Positions 50,756-59,611 of a stretch of 64,000 nucleotides of DNA are shown here, piece after piece (the first letter of the stretch is position 1; the number at the start of each line of letters is the position of its first letter). The notes beneath the pieces were generated by a model. That model was given only the letters and a program-made list of their open reading frames with translations, ran no database searches and was not told the origin of the DNA. Position numbers and translations under genes: made by a program. Source of the DNA: UBA1756 sp045132235 (GTDB lineage Bacteria; Bacteroidota; Bacteroidia; Bacteroidales; WCHB1-69); contig JBGURX010000019.1 in the NCBI GenBank assembly GCA_045132235.1, positions 1 to 64,000 on the forward strand. Reading direction: 5' to 3'.

Positions 50756-52147
50756 TTACAGATGCACGCACTCTTCGTATGCGGCGGCAGCGGCCTCCAT
50801 AATGGCCTCGGAAAGAGTGGGATGCGGATGCACGGCATGGATCAGCTCGGGACCTTTCACATGCTGCTGGCGCGCCACCACGATGCCGGAAACCATCTCG
50901 GTGACATTCTCGCCAATCATGTGGCAACCCAGAATCTCATCGGTCTTCTTGTCGAAGATGATCTTGATCATACCGTCGCGGTTGCCGGAAGCAGTCGCCT
51001 TGCCGGAAGCGGTGAAGGGGAACTTGCCGATGCGCAGCTCGTAGCCGGCTTCGAGAGCCTTCTTTTCCGTAAGACCCACCGACGCGATTTCGGGAGTCGT
51101 GTAGGTGCAGCCCGGGATGTTGGCATAGTCAACGGGCGTCGGGTTCAGACCGGCGATTTTCTCCACGCAGACCAATGCCTCGTGGGAGGCCACGTGCGCG
51201 AGCGCAGGACCGGGCACGATGTCGCCGATGGCATAGACGCCCTCGCAGCTGGTGCGGTAGTACTGGTCCACCACCACCTTGCCGCGCTCCACCTGAATGC
51301 CGAGCTTCTCCAACCCGATACCCTCGATGTTGGTCACCACACCAACGGCTGACAGCACGATATCGCACTCAATCTCAGTAATTTTACCCTTAGCATCCTT
51401 CACGGTCACCTTGCATTTTTCGCCGGTGGTGTCAACACTTTCCACAGAAGAGGAGGTCATCACCTTCACGCCGTTCTTGCGGAAGCAGCGCTCCAGCTGT
51501 TTCGAAACCTCCTCATCCTCAACGGGCACGAGGTTAGGCAGGAACTCCACAATGGTAACTTTGGTACCGAGTGAAGAATAAAAGTGGGCGAACTCGCTGC
51601 CGATGGCACCCGAGCCCATCACCACCATCGATTCGGGAAGTTTGGGCAAGGTGAGGGCCATGCGGTAGCCGATCACCTTCTCGCCGTCCTGCTTGATGTG
51701 CGGCAGCTCTTTCGAGTGAGCACCCGTGGCGAGGATGATGTGGGTGGCCTCGTGGGTAACTGTGCCGCTCTCGCTGAGCACCTCCACCTTACGGTCGGCG
51801 GTGAGCGTGGCAAAGCCCTCAATCACCTCCACATTGTTCTTCTTCAGCAGGAACTGCACTCCCTTGCTCATGGCCTCGGCCACACCGCGGCTGCGGCGCA
51901 CGATGGCCTCAAAGTCGGGCTGTGCGGGAGTGTCGAGCTTAATACCGTAACTCTCAGCATGTTTCATATAGTTGTACACCTGTGCTGATTTCAGCAAGGC
52001 TTTGGTGGGAATGCAACCCCAGTTGAGGCAAATTCCGCCCAGCTCGCCGGCCTCAATCACAGCCGTCTTCATTCCTAACTGGCTGGCACGGATGGCCGCC
52101 ACATAACCTCCGGGACCGCTCCCGATTACGATAACGTCGTATTTCAT
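50756..52147 (-). CDS. lpdA: Dihydrolipoyl dehydrogenase
   Basis: The enzyme reoxidises dihydrolipoamide in 2-oxoacid dehydrogenase or glycine cleavage complexes using FAD and NAD+. The 463-residue protein has the FAD site 'VIGSGPGGYVAAIRA', the redox-active Cys pair in 'GGICLNWGCIPTKAL' (about 37-51), NAD site 'VMGSGAIGSEFAHFYSSLG' near 177, 'YAIGDIV' near 305 and the catalytic His-Glu in 'HAVHPHPTLSEAI' near 440. No 2-oxoacid dehydrogenase or gcv genes lie nearby. The link to kal suggests a role in amino-acid breakdown. Confidence 0.96.
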   Translation of the reverse strand: MKYDVIVIGSGPGGYVAAIRASQLGMKTAVIEAGELGGICLNWGCIPTKALLKSAQVYNYMKHAESYGIKLDTPAQPDFEAIVRRSRGVAEAMSKGVQFLLKKNNVEVIEGFATLTADRKVEVLSESGTVTHEATHIILATGAHSKELPHIKQDGEKVIGYRMALTLPKLPESMVVMGSGAIGSEFAHFYSSLGTKVTIVEFLPNLVPVEDEEVSKQLERCFRKNGVKVMTSSSVESVDTTGEKCKVTVKDAKGKITEIECDIVLSAVGVVTNIEGIGLEKLGIQVERGKVVVDQYYRTSCEGVYAIGDIVPGPALAHVASHEALVCVEKIAGLNPTPVDYANIPGCTYTTPEIASVGLTEKKALEAGYELRIGKFPFTASGKATASGNRDGMIKIIFDKKTDEILGCHMIGENVTEMVSGIVVARQQHVKGPELIHAVHPHPTLSEAIMEAAAAAYEECVHL

Positions 52148-52181
52148 ATTCCTAATATTAAATTTATAATGATTTGATTTT

Positions 52182-52862
52182 CTATTTCTTAATACTTAAA
52201 ATCAAGCCTAACACCACACCCAGGAAGGCCGCGAACAGCACTTGGAAATCGCCCGGCAAAAGGAAGGTGATGGTGTGCGCAGGATACCAGAAAAGCGGGA
52301 TGGTTTTCTTGAAAACGAAACCCCACTGCACCTGCCAGTTGATTCTGTTGGCCATGATGTCGCCGATTGGAATAGGCTTGAAGAAACGGATCAACGAGCC
52401 ACCCGTATCCTGAATATGGATGTCGGTGATTTTGTGCAAAGTCATGAACACCGGCGCGAAAATGCTGTTCATCAGCACACTGATGCAGAAAGCCACCAAC
52501 AGTTTGCCCCATGAGAGACCGCCTGCAAACCAAGTCGGTGCATGGTCCAGACCGAGGTATGAGAGGAAATCGATGGTGCCCACCGTGAAAATCTTCATCG
52601 ACATGGCAATGCCCATACCCAAGATACCCCAAACCAGCATACGCGGCAGGATGCCGAAACCTTTCTCATAGTAACTGCCCATGCGGATGCGGTGTGCCAG
52701 CATCTCGCCAAAGGTAGCGAGGATGGCAAACTTGAAGAAACTCATGATCATACCATGCTCTCTCGTCGAATCCTTGAACCAATCCATGGCACCCGGCACA
52801 AAGGCGAACACCGCTATTACCGCGGCCACACACACAATTGTTATAATATCACTTTTCTTCAT
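52182..52862 (-). CDS. Conserved multi-pass inner membrane protein
   Basis: This 226-residue protein has about five membrane segments: residues ~7-26, 42-56, 70-90, 118-140 and 203-224. The C-terminal part 'VFKKTIPLFWYPAHTITFLLPGDFQVLFAAFLGVVLGLIL' in two halves resembles the W-P-x-x-T-x-F-L-L-P..R pattern of Mpv17/PMP22-like proteins. That family link is weak. Function unknown. It is 9 bp after the LOG gene and 34 bp before lpdA. Confidence 0.65.
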   Translation of the reverse strand: MKKSDIITIVCVAAVIAVFAFVPGAMDWFKDSTREHGMIMSFFKFAILATFGEMLAHRIRMGSYYEKGFGILPRMLVWGILGMGIAMSMKIFTVGTIDFLSYLGLDHAPTWFAGGLSWGKLLVAFCISVLMNSIFAPVFMTLHKITDIHIQDTGGSLIRFFKPIPIGDIMANRINWQVQWGFVFKKTIPLFWYPAHTITFLLPGDFQVLFAAFLGVVLGLILSIKK

Positions 52863-52871
52863 ATTTGAAAA

Positions 52872-53489
52872 TTAGCGTTTATTGAGTCTCATATATTTCT
52901 CCAACCAAGCAGGGTCATTGGAATAGGAAAATCCCTCCACGGCGGTGAAAACCTCCTCCACGCTCGTGGCAACGAGGAGCAAGCCACTGTGAAAAGACCG
53001 CAGAAATCCCTCTTGTTCAAACATTTCCAGCTGTTTAATGAGGTGGTCATAATAGCCGAAGGCATTGAGCACGACAATCGGTTTGCGATGCATGCCGAGC
53101 TGCGCGTCGGTCAGCACTTCGAAGAGCTCATCCATGGTGCCGAAGGAGCCGGGCAGGATGACAAAGGCATCGGCCAAGCGTTCCAGCGTCTGCTTCCGCT
53201 CGCTCATCGATTTCACCCAAATCTGCTCCGTAATATTCTGTGCCACAACGGCATCACCGGAGAAAAAGTCGGGAATCACTCCCACCACACGGCCACCGCC
53301 GGCAAGAGCCGTTTCCGCAGCCGCACCCATCAGTCCGATTTTCGCACCGCCATAATAGAGCGTAACCCCACGTCCGGCGCACTGCTTCCCCAATTCAGCG
53401 GCCAGAGCGGCATATTTCGGATCATGGCCAGTGGCGGAGCCGCAGAAAAGAGCGATGGAACGGATTTGCGGACTATTCATGGACGCCAT
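52872..53489 (-). CDS. LOG family protein (TIGR00730)
   Basis: The 205-residue protein is a Rossmann-fold member of the LOG/'lysine decarboxylase-like' family, whose tested members are nucleoside 5'-monophosphate phosphoribohydrolases. Signatures: 'SIALFCGSATGHDPKYAALAAELG', 'GVTLYYGGAKIGLMGAAAETAL', the catalytic 'MSERKQTLERLADAFVILPGSFGTMDELFEVLT' region in which PGSFGTMDE stands for PGGxGTxxE. Cytosolic. The Met at 53489 or 53480 can start it; both overlap the pssA end. Confidence 0.9.
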   Translation of the reverse strand: MASMNSPQIRSIALFCGSATGHDPKYAALAAELGKQCAGRGVTLYYGGAKIGLMGAAAETALAGGGRVVGVIPDFFSGDAVVAQNITEQIWVKSMSERKQTLERLADAFVILPGSFGTMDELFEVLTDAQLGMHRKPIVVLNAFGYYDHLIKQLEMFEQEGFLRSFHSGLLLVATSVEEVFTAVEGFSYSNDPAWLEKYMRLNKR

Positions 53490-54195
53490 GTTTTACATGT
53501 TTAATGGGAAGAAGTATCAAGGAAGTGAAGATATACACCAAGATGATGATGGGGCATGCACCGAGGCGGAAAATGATGAGCAGCACAGCCGCGAACAGCA
53601 GGAAGATATACCTCACCAGATTCTCCTTGAAGCGCAAGTTTTTGAATTTCAGCGAAAACATAGGGAGGTCGGTCACCAGCAGCACGGCAAAAGCCAGCAC
53701 CAAAGTGAGCACCACCCAGAAGTTGCTGAACACCGGGATGGAGCGAGCCGAGAAATGGAGGAAACCGATGAAGAGCGCGTTGGCGGGAGTGGCCAGTCCG
53801 CGGAACTCTTCATGCTGCCGCTCGTCGTGGTTGAACTTGGCGAGACGGAAGGCCGACATGGCGGGCACCACAAACACGCAGAAGGGCAGCAGGTGCACCC
53901 AACTGTCGCGCATGGCGGGCGGGAGCGTGTCCAACAGCTGCGTCAGGAAGACGAACACGATGGTGGTGGGCGCCACCCCGAAAGAAACGATATCGGCCAG
54001 CGAGTCCATGTCCACGCCCATCGGCGACTGCACTTTGAGCATACGCGCCGCAAAACCGTCGAAAAAATCGAAGGTGGCGGAGAGCAGAATCAGCAGGGAG
54101 GCCACATCCAGCATACCCCGGGTGGCGAACAAAATCGAGAGGCAGCCGGAGACCAGATTGCAGCTGGTGATGAGGTTGGGGACGTGCTTTTTCAT
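53473..54195 (-). CDS. pssA: CDP-diacylglycerol--serine O-phosphatidyltransferase
   Basis: PssA makes phosphatidylserine, the precursor of phosphatidylethanolamine, at the inner membrane. The start at 54195 (240 residues) is fixed by the promoter at 54212-54219, which lies inside the longer frame. The CDP-alcohol phosphotransferase motif is intact: 'DFFDGFAARMLKVQSPMGVDMDSLAD' near residues 45-70, i.e. D-G-x2-A-R-x8-G-x3-D-x3-D. About eight membrane helices follow or surround it. The psd decarboxylase gene is not in the window. The LOG gene overlaps its 3' end by 8-17 bp. Confidence 0.93.
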   Translation of the reverse strand: MKKHVPNLITSCNLVSGCLSILFATRGMLDVASLLILLSATFDFFDGFAARMLKVQSPMGVDMDSLADIVSFGVAPTTIVFVFLTQLLDTLPPAMRDSWVHLLPFCVFVVPAMSAFRLAKFNHDERQHEEFRGLATPANALFIGFLHFSARSIPVFSNFWVVLTLVLAFAVLLVTDLPMFSLKFKNLRFKENLVRYIFLLFAAVLLIIFRLGACPIIILVYIFTSLILLPIKHVKHGVHE

Positions 54196-54211
54196 CGCTT
54201 GAAATTTGCTG

Positions 54212-54219
54212 CAAAAATA
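54212..54219 (-). promoter_or_regulatory. -7 box of pssA
   Basis: TATTTTTG followed by GCAGC on the minus strand lies 16 bp before the start at 54195 and would serve pssA, LOG, the membrane protein, lpdA and kal if they are one unit. Confidence 0.6.
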
Positions 54220-54287
54220 CATCTTTTTTCACAATGAATTGTGTAAAAATTTCGGGAATCACAATAAAATTATCATCCAATTAGTTT

Positions 54288-54295
54288 TACCTTTG
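54288..54295 (+). promoter_or_regulatory. -7 box of the EnvC-like operon
   Basis: TACCTTTG lies 44 bp before the start at 54340. Confidence 0.55.
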
Positions 54296-54339
54296 TAAAT
54301 TCTAAAATAGGGTATTAATAACTGGCTAAGAACGTGTAT

Positions 54340-55629
54340 ATGAAGAAAATCTGGATTCTGGTCATCTTTTCGCTCTTCTCGCTGACCTACTGCGGACTGG
54401 TGGCGCAGAGCAAGAAAAGCGACCAGCTGAAGAAGGACAAACAGAAGATACAGACCGAGATCAACAAGAAGCAGAAACTTCTTGACGAAACGCGCAAGAA
54501 CAAGAAGGCCTCGCAGCAGCAGCTGAGCGTGCTCCGCGACCAGATCGCCACCCGTGAGATGTACATGACCGAGCTGCAGGGTGAAATCGACGTGCTCGCC
54601 GACGAGCGGCGGCAGAACGAGACCGAGTCGTCGCGCCTCGCCCGCAAGCTCACCTACCTCCGCGAAGACTACTCCCGCGTGGTCTATAACACCTTCAAGA
54701 ACCGCCGCCAGAACGACCCGCTCATCTTCATCCTCTCCTCCGAAGACTACTCCTCCATGTTCCGCAGAATCCACTTTTACGCAGAATATTCGAAAAACGT
54801 GCAGCAGAAGGTGGACGAAATCACAGAGACCCGCAAAAACATCAACAAGAAATGCGAGGAACTCACCCTGATTGAGAACGAAAAACAGAGCGTGATGCGC
54901 GAGCAAGAGGCTGCCAACGCCAAGCAGCAACAGCAGCGCCGCGAGGCCGAAAAGCTCTCCAAAGAGCTCAAGAAGAAAGAGTCGAACTTGGTGGCCGAAA
55001 TCAAGAAAAAACAGCAGGAAAAGAACCGCCTCGACGCAGCCATCAAGAAAGCCATCGACGAGGAAATCGCCGCAGCAGCAGCCAAGCAGAACAAGAACAA
55101 CAGTGGCAAGTCGGGCACCTCAGGGAGCGGCAAGTCGGGCACCAGCAGCGGCAAGTCGGGCGGCAAGTCCTCCACCCCCGCCATCGTGCTCACCCCCGCC
55201 GAACAACAGCTCAGCAACAGCTTCGCCAGCAACAAGGGCAAGCTGCCGTGGCCCGTCAGCGCCTGCGCCAAAACCCTCGACTTCGGCACCTACCAGCACC
55301 CCGACGCCCCCTCCGTCACCCTCTACAACAACGGCATCGAGCTCCTCACCCACGCCAACGCCGACGTCAAGTCCGTCTTCAAAGGCACCGTCGTCACCGT
55401 GCGCAACTTCGAAGGCTCCTACTTCATCATCATCCGCCACGGCGAATACCTCACCACCTACCAGAACGTCACCGGCGTCACCGTCAAGGCCGGACAGGAG
55501 GTCGCCACTGGGCAGAAGATCGGCTCCGTGGCCAAGAAAGCCTCTTCCGGCACCTACGAGCTCTCCTTCTTCATTACCAAAGGCACTACGTACCTCAACC
55601 CCAACGCGTGGCTCCAACGGATCAACTGA
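54340..55629 (+). CDS. EnvC-like murein hydrolase activator (degenerate M23 domain)
   Basis: The start at 54340 gives 429 residues. A signal peptide (to about residue 23) leads to a long coiled coil (about 25-235: 'SDQLKKDKQKIQTEINKKQ', 'QQQQRREAEKLSKELKKKE'). A Gly/Ser/Lys linker with four 'GKSGTS'-like repeats (about 253-275) and a C-terminal M23-type LytM domain (about 300-429) follow. The zinc-binding HxxxD appears as 'NGIELLTHANA' and the final HxH as 'ELSFFI', so the metal ligands are missing. This matches EnvC, which activates amidases instead of cutting itself. It heads a seven-gene operon. Confidence 0.88.
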   Translation: MKKIWILVIFSLFSLTYCGLVAQSKKSDQLKKDKQKIQTEINKKQKLLDETRKNKKASQQQLSVLRDQIATREMYMTELQGEIDVLADERRQNETESSRLARKLTYLREDYSRVVYNTFKNRRQNDPLIFILSSEDYSSMFRRIHFYAEYSKNVQQKVDEITETRKNINKKCEELTLIENEKQSVMREQEAANAKQQQQRREAEKLSKELKKKESNLVAEIKKKQQEKNRLDAAIKKAIDEEIAAAAAKQNKNNSGKSGTSGSGKSGTSSGKSGGKSSTPAIVLTPAEQQLSNSFASNKGKLPWPVSACAKTLDFGTYQHPDAPSVTLYNNGIELLTHANADVKSVFKGTVVTVRNFEGSYFIIIRHGEYLTTYQNVTGVTVKAGQEVATGQKIGSVAKKASSGTYELSFFITKGTTYLNPNAWLQRIN

Positions 55630-55635
55630 TTTTCC

Positions 55636-56226
55636 ATGTTCCTCGACGAAAAACTCTTCACCGAATTCCTCTCCGAAAAAGAGATCATGTGGCTCGGCAT
55701 CGACTTCTCGAAAGCCAAGTTCACCAAGAAGGGTTTTGACATCTCGCAGGACAGCCTCCGCCAGCTCTTCAACGAGTGGAACCTCCTCATTATTTCCGAC
55801 CAGAAGAAATACGACATCCGGCTCAGCTTCCGCAAGCCCATCATGTCGTACGACCTCTCCGCACTCTCCAAAAAGAACCGTTCCCTCCGTCTCTCCGGCA
55901 TCCTGCGCGAGCACATCCACCTCAACGACCTTCTCGACGAGGAGCGCATCCGGCAGTACACCACCACCATCGAGATGCCCCAGCAGCACCGCTTCGCCCT
56001 CCTCTTCATCGTCGAATCCTTCGACGCCGTCAGCAAAACCGGCTCCGTCTGGGTGACCGTCGCCGAGACCGCCACCCGCCAGACCGTGCTCTGCGAGAAA
56101 TTCATCAAACTGCCCAGCGGCTTCGGCACCAAGAACTACTGGGGACGCATCTTCTACAACACCCTCTTCGACATCAAAAACTACGCCTTCTACCGCTGGG
56201 AAAACCTCGTCAGCCAAGAACAATAA
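55636..56226 (+). CDS. Conserved Bacteroidota protein, unknown
   Basis: I do not recognise this 196-residue cytosolic protein. It shows an alpha/beta mix: 'FTEFLSEKEIMWLGIDFSKAKFT', 'LFNEWNLLIISDQKKYDIRLSF', a helical 'GILREHIHLNDLLDEERIRQYTTTIE' and strands 'HRFALLFIVESFDAVSKTGSVWVTVAE'. Last comes 'NYWGRIFYNTLFDIKNYAFYRWENL'. It starts 6 bp after the EnvC-like gene and 27 bp before the phosphomannomutase gene. Confidence 0.75.
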   Translation: MFLDEKLFTEFLSEKEIMWLGIDFSKAKFTKKGFDISQDSLRQLFNEWNLLIISDQKKYDIRLSFRKPIMSYDLSALSKKNRSLRLSGILREHIHLNDLLDEERIRQYTTTIEMPQQHRFALLFIVESFDAVSKTGSVWVTVAETATRQTVLCEKFIKLPSGFGTKNYWGRIFYNTLFDIKNYAFYRWENLVSQEQ

Positions 56227-56253
56227 AAACATCCATCCTCAAAATACAACAAC

Positions 56254-57594
56254 ATGAGCGCATTCAAAGCATACGATTTCAGAGGAGTCTTCGGAAAAGA
56301 CTTCACCCTCGACGACATCTACCGCATCGGCTTCTTCCTGCCCGAACTGCTGAAAGTCAACAAGGTGCTGGTGGGTCGCGACATGCGTACCACCTCGCCC
56401 GCCATCTTCGAAGCCCTCACGCGAGGTATCACCGATGCCGGCGCCGATGCCTACGACATGGGACTCACCACCACCCCGATGGTCTATTACTTCACCGCCA
56501 AGCACGGTTTCGACGCATCGGTCATGATCACCGCCTCCCACAACCCCAAGGAACACAACGGCCTCAAGGTCTCCACCACCAACGCCCTGCCCGTCGGCTA
56601 CGACACCGGCTTGGGACAATTGGAAAAGATGATCCAGCAAACGCCCCAGCCCACACAGCCCAAGGGCAAGATCATCCCCCACGACGTGAAAACCGAATAC
56701 CTACAGTTCCAACAGCAGTTCGCCCACGACAACAGCAACCTCAAAATCGCCATGGACTGCTCCAACGGCATGGCCACCATATTAGTGAAGGATATTTTCG
56801 GAGAAGCACCTGTGTATCTGTACGATGAACTCGACGGCACCTTCCCCCACCACGAAGCCAACCCGCTGGAACCGCAGAATGTGAAAGACCTGCAAGCCCT
56901 TGTGCTGAAGGAGAAAGCCGACATCGGCGTCATCTTCGACGGCGACGCCGACCGCGTGATGTTTGTGGACGAAAAGGGAACCTTCATCCCGCCTGATCTG
57001 ATGATCGCCGTTCTCGGACTTTATTTTATCAAAGAAAAGAATGTGCAGGGAAAAGTCATTCAGGACATCCGCACCTCGAAATCCGTCACCGAATACATCA
57101 ACCAACTCGGCCGCGAGGTGGAAATCTGGCGTGTGGGGCGCGCCTACGCCGCCATGAAACTGCGCGAGATCGACGGCGCCTTCGGAGGCGAGTTCGCCGG
57201 CCACTACTACTTCCGCGACTTCTACTACTCCGACTCCGCCATGATTGCCGCACAAGTCATCCTGCACGTGGTCAGCGAGATGAAAAAGAAAGGCATCTCC
57301 GTCTCCCAACTCATCTCCCAAATCGCCACGTATGCCAACTCCGGCGAAATCAATTTCAAGATTGAAAAGAAGAAAGAGGCCATGGAAGCCATGAAAGAGC
57401 ATTTCATGGCAAAAGAGACCTGCACCCGCTATATGGACTTCGACGGCTACCGCATTGAATTTCCGCAGTGGTGGTTCAACATAAGACCTTCCAACACAGA
57501 ACCTTATCTCCGTCTTCTGATGGAAGCGCAGACCAAGGAATTATTGAATGAAAAGCTGGAAGAAGCCAGAGAAATTCTGAAAAAACACATGTAA
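56254..57594 (+). CDS. Phosphomannomutase/phosphoglucomutase
   Basis: The enzyme moves phosphate between C6 and C1 of mannose or glucose, feeding nucleotide-sugar synthesis. The 446-residue alpha-D-phosphohexomutase has all four domain signatures: phosphoserine loop 'ITASHNPKEHNG' with Ser95, metal loop 'DGDADR' near residue 232, sugar-binding 'GEFAGHYYFRDF' near 314 and phosphate-binding 'RPSNTEPYLRL' near 411. The 'GEFAGH' form is typical of PMM/PGM (AlgC/ManB-like) rather than GlmM. It is 3 bp upstream of coaX. Confidence 0.93.
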   Translation: MSAFKAYDFRGVFGKDFTLDDIYRIGFFLPELLKVNKVLVGRDMRTTSPAIFEALTRGITDAGADAYDMGLTTTPMVYYFTAKHGFDASVMITASHNPKEHNGLKVSTTNALPVGYDTGLGQLEKMIQQTPQPTQPKGKIIPHDVKTEYLQFQQQFAHDNSNLKIAMDCSNGMATILVKDIFGEAPVYLYDELDGTFPHHEANPLEPQNVKDLQALVLKEKADIGVIFDGDADRVMFVDEKGTFIPPDLMIAVLGLYFIKEKNVQGKVIQDIRTSKSVTEYINQLGREVEIWRVGRAYAAMKLREIDGAFGGEFAGHYYFRDFYYSDSAMIAAQVILHVVSEMKKKGISVSQLISQIATYANSGEINFKIEKKKEAMEAMKEHFMAKETCTRYMDFDGYRIEFPQWWFNIRPSNTEPYLRLLMEAQTKELLNEKLEEAREILKKHM

Positions 57595-57597
57595 TAT

Positions 57598-58332
57598 ATG
57601 TATCTTGCCATCGACATCGGCAACACCTTGCAAAAGGCAGCGGTCTTCTCCGATGACGGAGAGATACTGACCCTCGTTGCAGAACCGGAACTCACAACCG
57701 ACACGGTTAACAAGCTGTTGGACGAGTATGCCATAAGTCACTCCATCCTGTCGAGTGTAGGAGTGGAACGCACTGACATACAGCAACTGCTGTCTGACCG
57801 CACCCACCTGACCCGTTTCAACCATACCACTCCCCTCCCCATCCGGATTGACTACCGCACGCCCGAAACCCTCGGACTGGACCGGCTGGCCTGCGCGGTG
57901 GCCACCCACGCGCTGTTTCCCACCGAAAACGCCCTTGCCATACAGGCCGGCTCGTGTCTCGTGACCGACTTCGTGACCGCCGACGGCCGCTACCTCGGCG
58001 GGTCCATCTCGCCCGGGGTGGACATGCGGTTCGCCGCTTTGCACCATTTCACCCAGCGGCTTCCCCAAGTGGAGCGCGAATCCATCCAATTTCTCACCGG
58101 ACAAACCACCGAAGAGAGCATCCTCTCCGGTGTGATGAACGGAATTACAGATGAAATCAACGGTGTGATTGAGCGTTACCGACAGCAGTATGGAAGCGTC
58201 AAAGTGGTGTTCACAGGGGGAAATAAAGATGATTTGCAGAATTCAATAAAATTTACTATCTTTGCCGCCTCTAATATCGTCCTGCTTGGACTTTATAAAA
58301 TATTGATATTCAATGCTAAAGGCAAAATATAG
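57598..58332 (+). CDS. coaX: Type III pantothenate kinase
   Basis: CoaX phosphorylates pantothenate, the first step to CoA. The 244-residue protein has the ASKHA-fold motifs: 'YLAIDIGNTLQKAAVF' with the catalytic Asp6, 'YRTPETLGLDRLACAVAT' near 82-99, 'GSCLVTDFV' near 118 and 'GGSISPGVDMRFAAL' near 134. The type III enzyme uses a monovalent cation and is not feedback-inhibited by CoA. It overlaps the next gene by 20 bp. panC and panD lie 3.5 kb downstream on the same strand. Confidence 0.95.
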   Translation: MYLAIDIGNTLQKAAVFSDDGEILTLVAEPELTTDTVNKLLDEYAISHSILSSVGVERTDIQQLLSDRTHLTRFNHTTPLPIRIDYRTPETLGLDRLACAVATHALFPTENALAIQAGSCLVTDFVTADGRYLGGSISPGVDMRFAALHHFTQRLPQVERESIQFLTGQTTEESILSGVMNGITDEINGVIERYRQQYGSVKVVFTGGNKDDLQNSIKFTIFAASNIVLLGLYKILIFNAKGKI

Positions 58333-59593
58333 AATAATCTTGTCTGCGATTCTGGCGATCGCATTCTGCGTTTGTGCCCCTGCGCAGAACGAGATTAGCA
58401 CCCCGTATTCCAAATACGGGTACGGTTTGCCCAGCAATGTGACATCGGGTGCATACGATGCGATGGGGAAAGTGGGATATGCCGTGCAGCACCCGCACCT
58501 CATCAACTTCAAAAATCCCGCCTCCTACGTTGCCTTCGACTCCTTGTCGTTCATCGCAGATGCATCTTTCAGTATTTATTCCAGCACGTTAAAGACCTCT
58601 GAGGTCACCCAGAAGACGACCTTTGCACGTCCCAGCTACATCACCATCGGTCTGCCTGTAACCCGCCACTGGCGCACCTCCGCCGGCATCCTGCCTTTCA
58701 GCAACCTCGGCTACAACATCGCCGACAGCAAACTGCTGTACGACAATGTGACCGCCACCTACAACTACAAAGGCAGCGGCGGACTGCTGCAATTGTACTG
58801 GGGCAACGCCTTCAAAATCTGCAAGGGGCTCTCCATCGGGCTCAATGCCTCCTACCTTTTCGGACGGCTCAACTACACCAAAAGCGCCGAGTTCGACGGC
58901 AGCTATTTCTTCCACACCATGGTGGACAACACCACGCAAATTGACGGACTGTACCTGTCGGGCGGCATCCAGTATTTCGCCACTGTGAAAGGCATTCACA
59001 CCATCGGTTTCGGACTGGTGTACGAAAACAGCGCTTTCATCAAGACGCGCAACCGCATCCTCACCTACAACTACGAAGGAACGGGCACCAGCGCATCGCT
59101 GAACGACACCATGGCGTACAGCGAGAGCAAAGGAAAGATGCAGACCCCGCAAACCCTTGGCGGCGGTTTCTCGTACCAGTACCGCGACAAATGGCTGGTG
59201 ACCGCCGATGTAACCTGGCAGGACTGGGCTCATTATTATCTTAATGGAAATGACAACGGCACCCTGCAGGATGCCATCACCATTTCAGCCGGACTCCAAT
59301 TCGTGCCCAACTCTGCTTCCACCAACTACCTCAACAAAATCCGCTTCCGCGCCGGCTTCCGCTACTGCACCGGTCAAATCTATGTCAACGACCGTTCCAT
59401 CAACGACTTCAGCGTGTCCGTAGGACTCGGTTTCCCGCTGAAAATGTACAACAACAACTCCTCCATGGGAATACTCTTCGAGTATGGACAGATGGGAACA
59501 TTGCAAAACGAACTGCTCAGAGAAAATTACTTTAGATTCTCCTTACATTTTACTTTGCAAGAAAAATGGTATCAAAGAGTGAAATTAGAATAA
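58313..59593 (+). CDS. Outer membrane beta-barrel protein
   Basis: This 426-residue protein has a signal peptide ('ILSAILAIAFCVCAPAQN') and the start 'STPYSKYGYGLPSNVTSGAYDAMG', common to Bacteroidota barrels related to FadL/OmpP1 ('YSxYGxG', and later 'NPASYVAFDSLSF'). The rest is alternating strands ('GIQYFATVKGIHTIGFGLVYE', 'FSLHFTLQEKW'). Ligand unknown; hydrophobic compounds would be expected for true FadL relatives. The start lies inside the coaX end. The order coaX, this barrel, TPR and lptC is, from memory, also seen in other Bacteroidales. Confidence 0.85.
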   Translation: MLKAKYRIILSAILAIAFCVCAPAQNEISTPYSKYGYGLPSNVTSGAYDAMGKVGYAVQHPHLINFKNPASYVAFDSLSFIADASFSIYSSTLKTSEVTQKTTFARPSYITIGLPVTRHWRTSAGILPFSNLGYNIADSKLLYDNVTATYNYKGSGGLLQLYWGNAFKICKGLSIGLNASYLFGRLNYTKSAEFDGSYFFHTMVDNTTQIDGLYLSGGIQYFATVKGIHTIGFGLVYENSAFIKTRNRILTYNYEGTGTSASLNDTMAYSESKGKMQTPQTLGGGFSYQYRDKWLVTADVTWQDWAHYYLNGNDNGTLQDAITISAGLQFVPNSASTNYLNKIRFRAGFRYCTGQIYVNDRSINDFSVSVGLGFPLKMYNNNSSMGILFEYGQMGTLQNELLRENYFRFSLHFTLQEKWYQRVKLE

Positions 59594-59611
59594 TTTAAAA
59601 TCATACCTATC

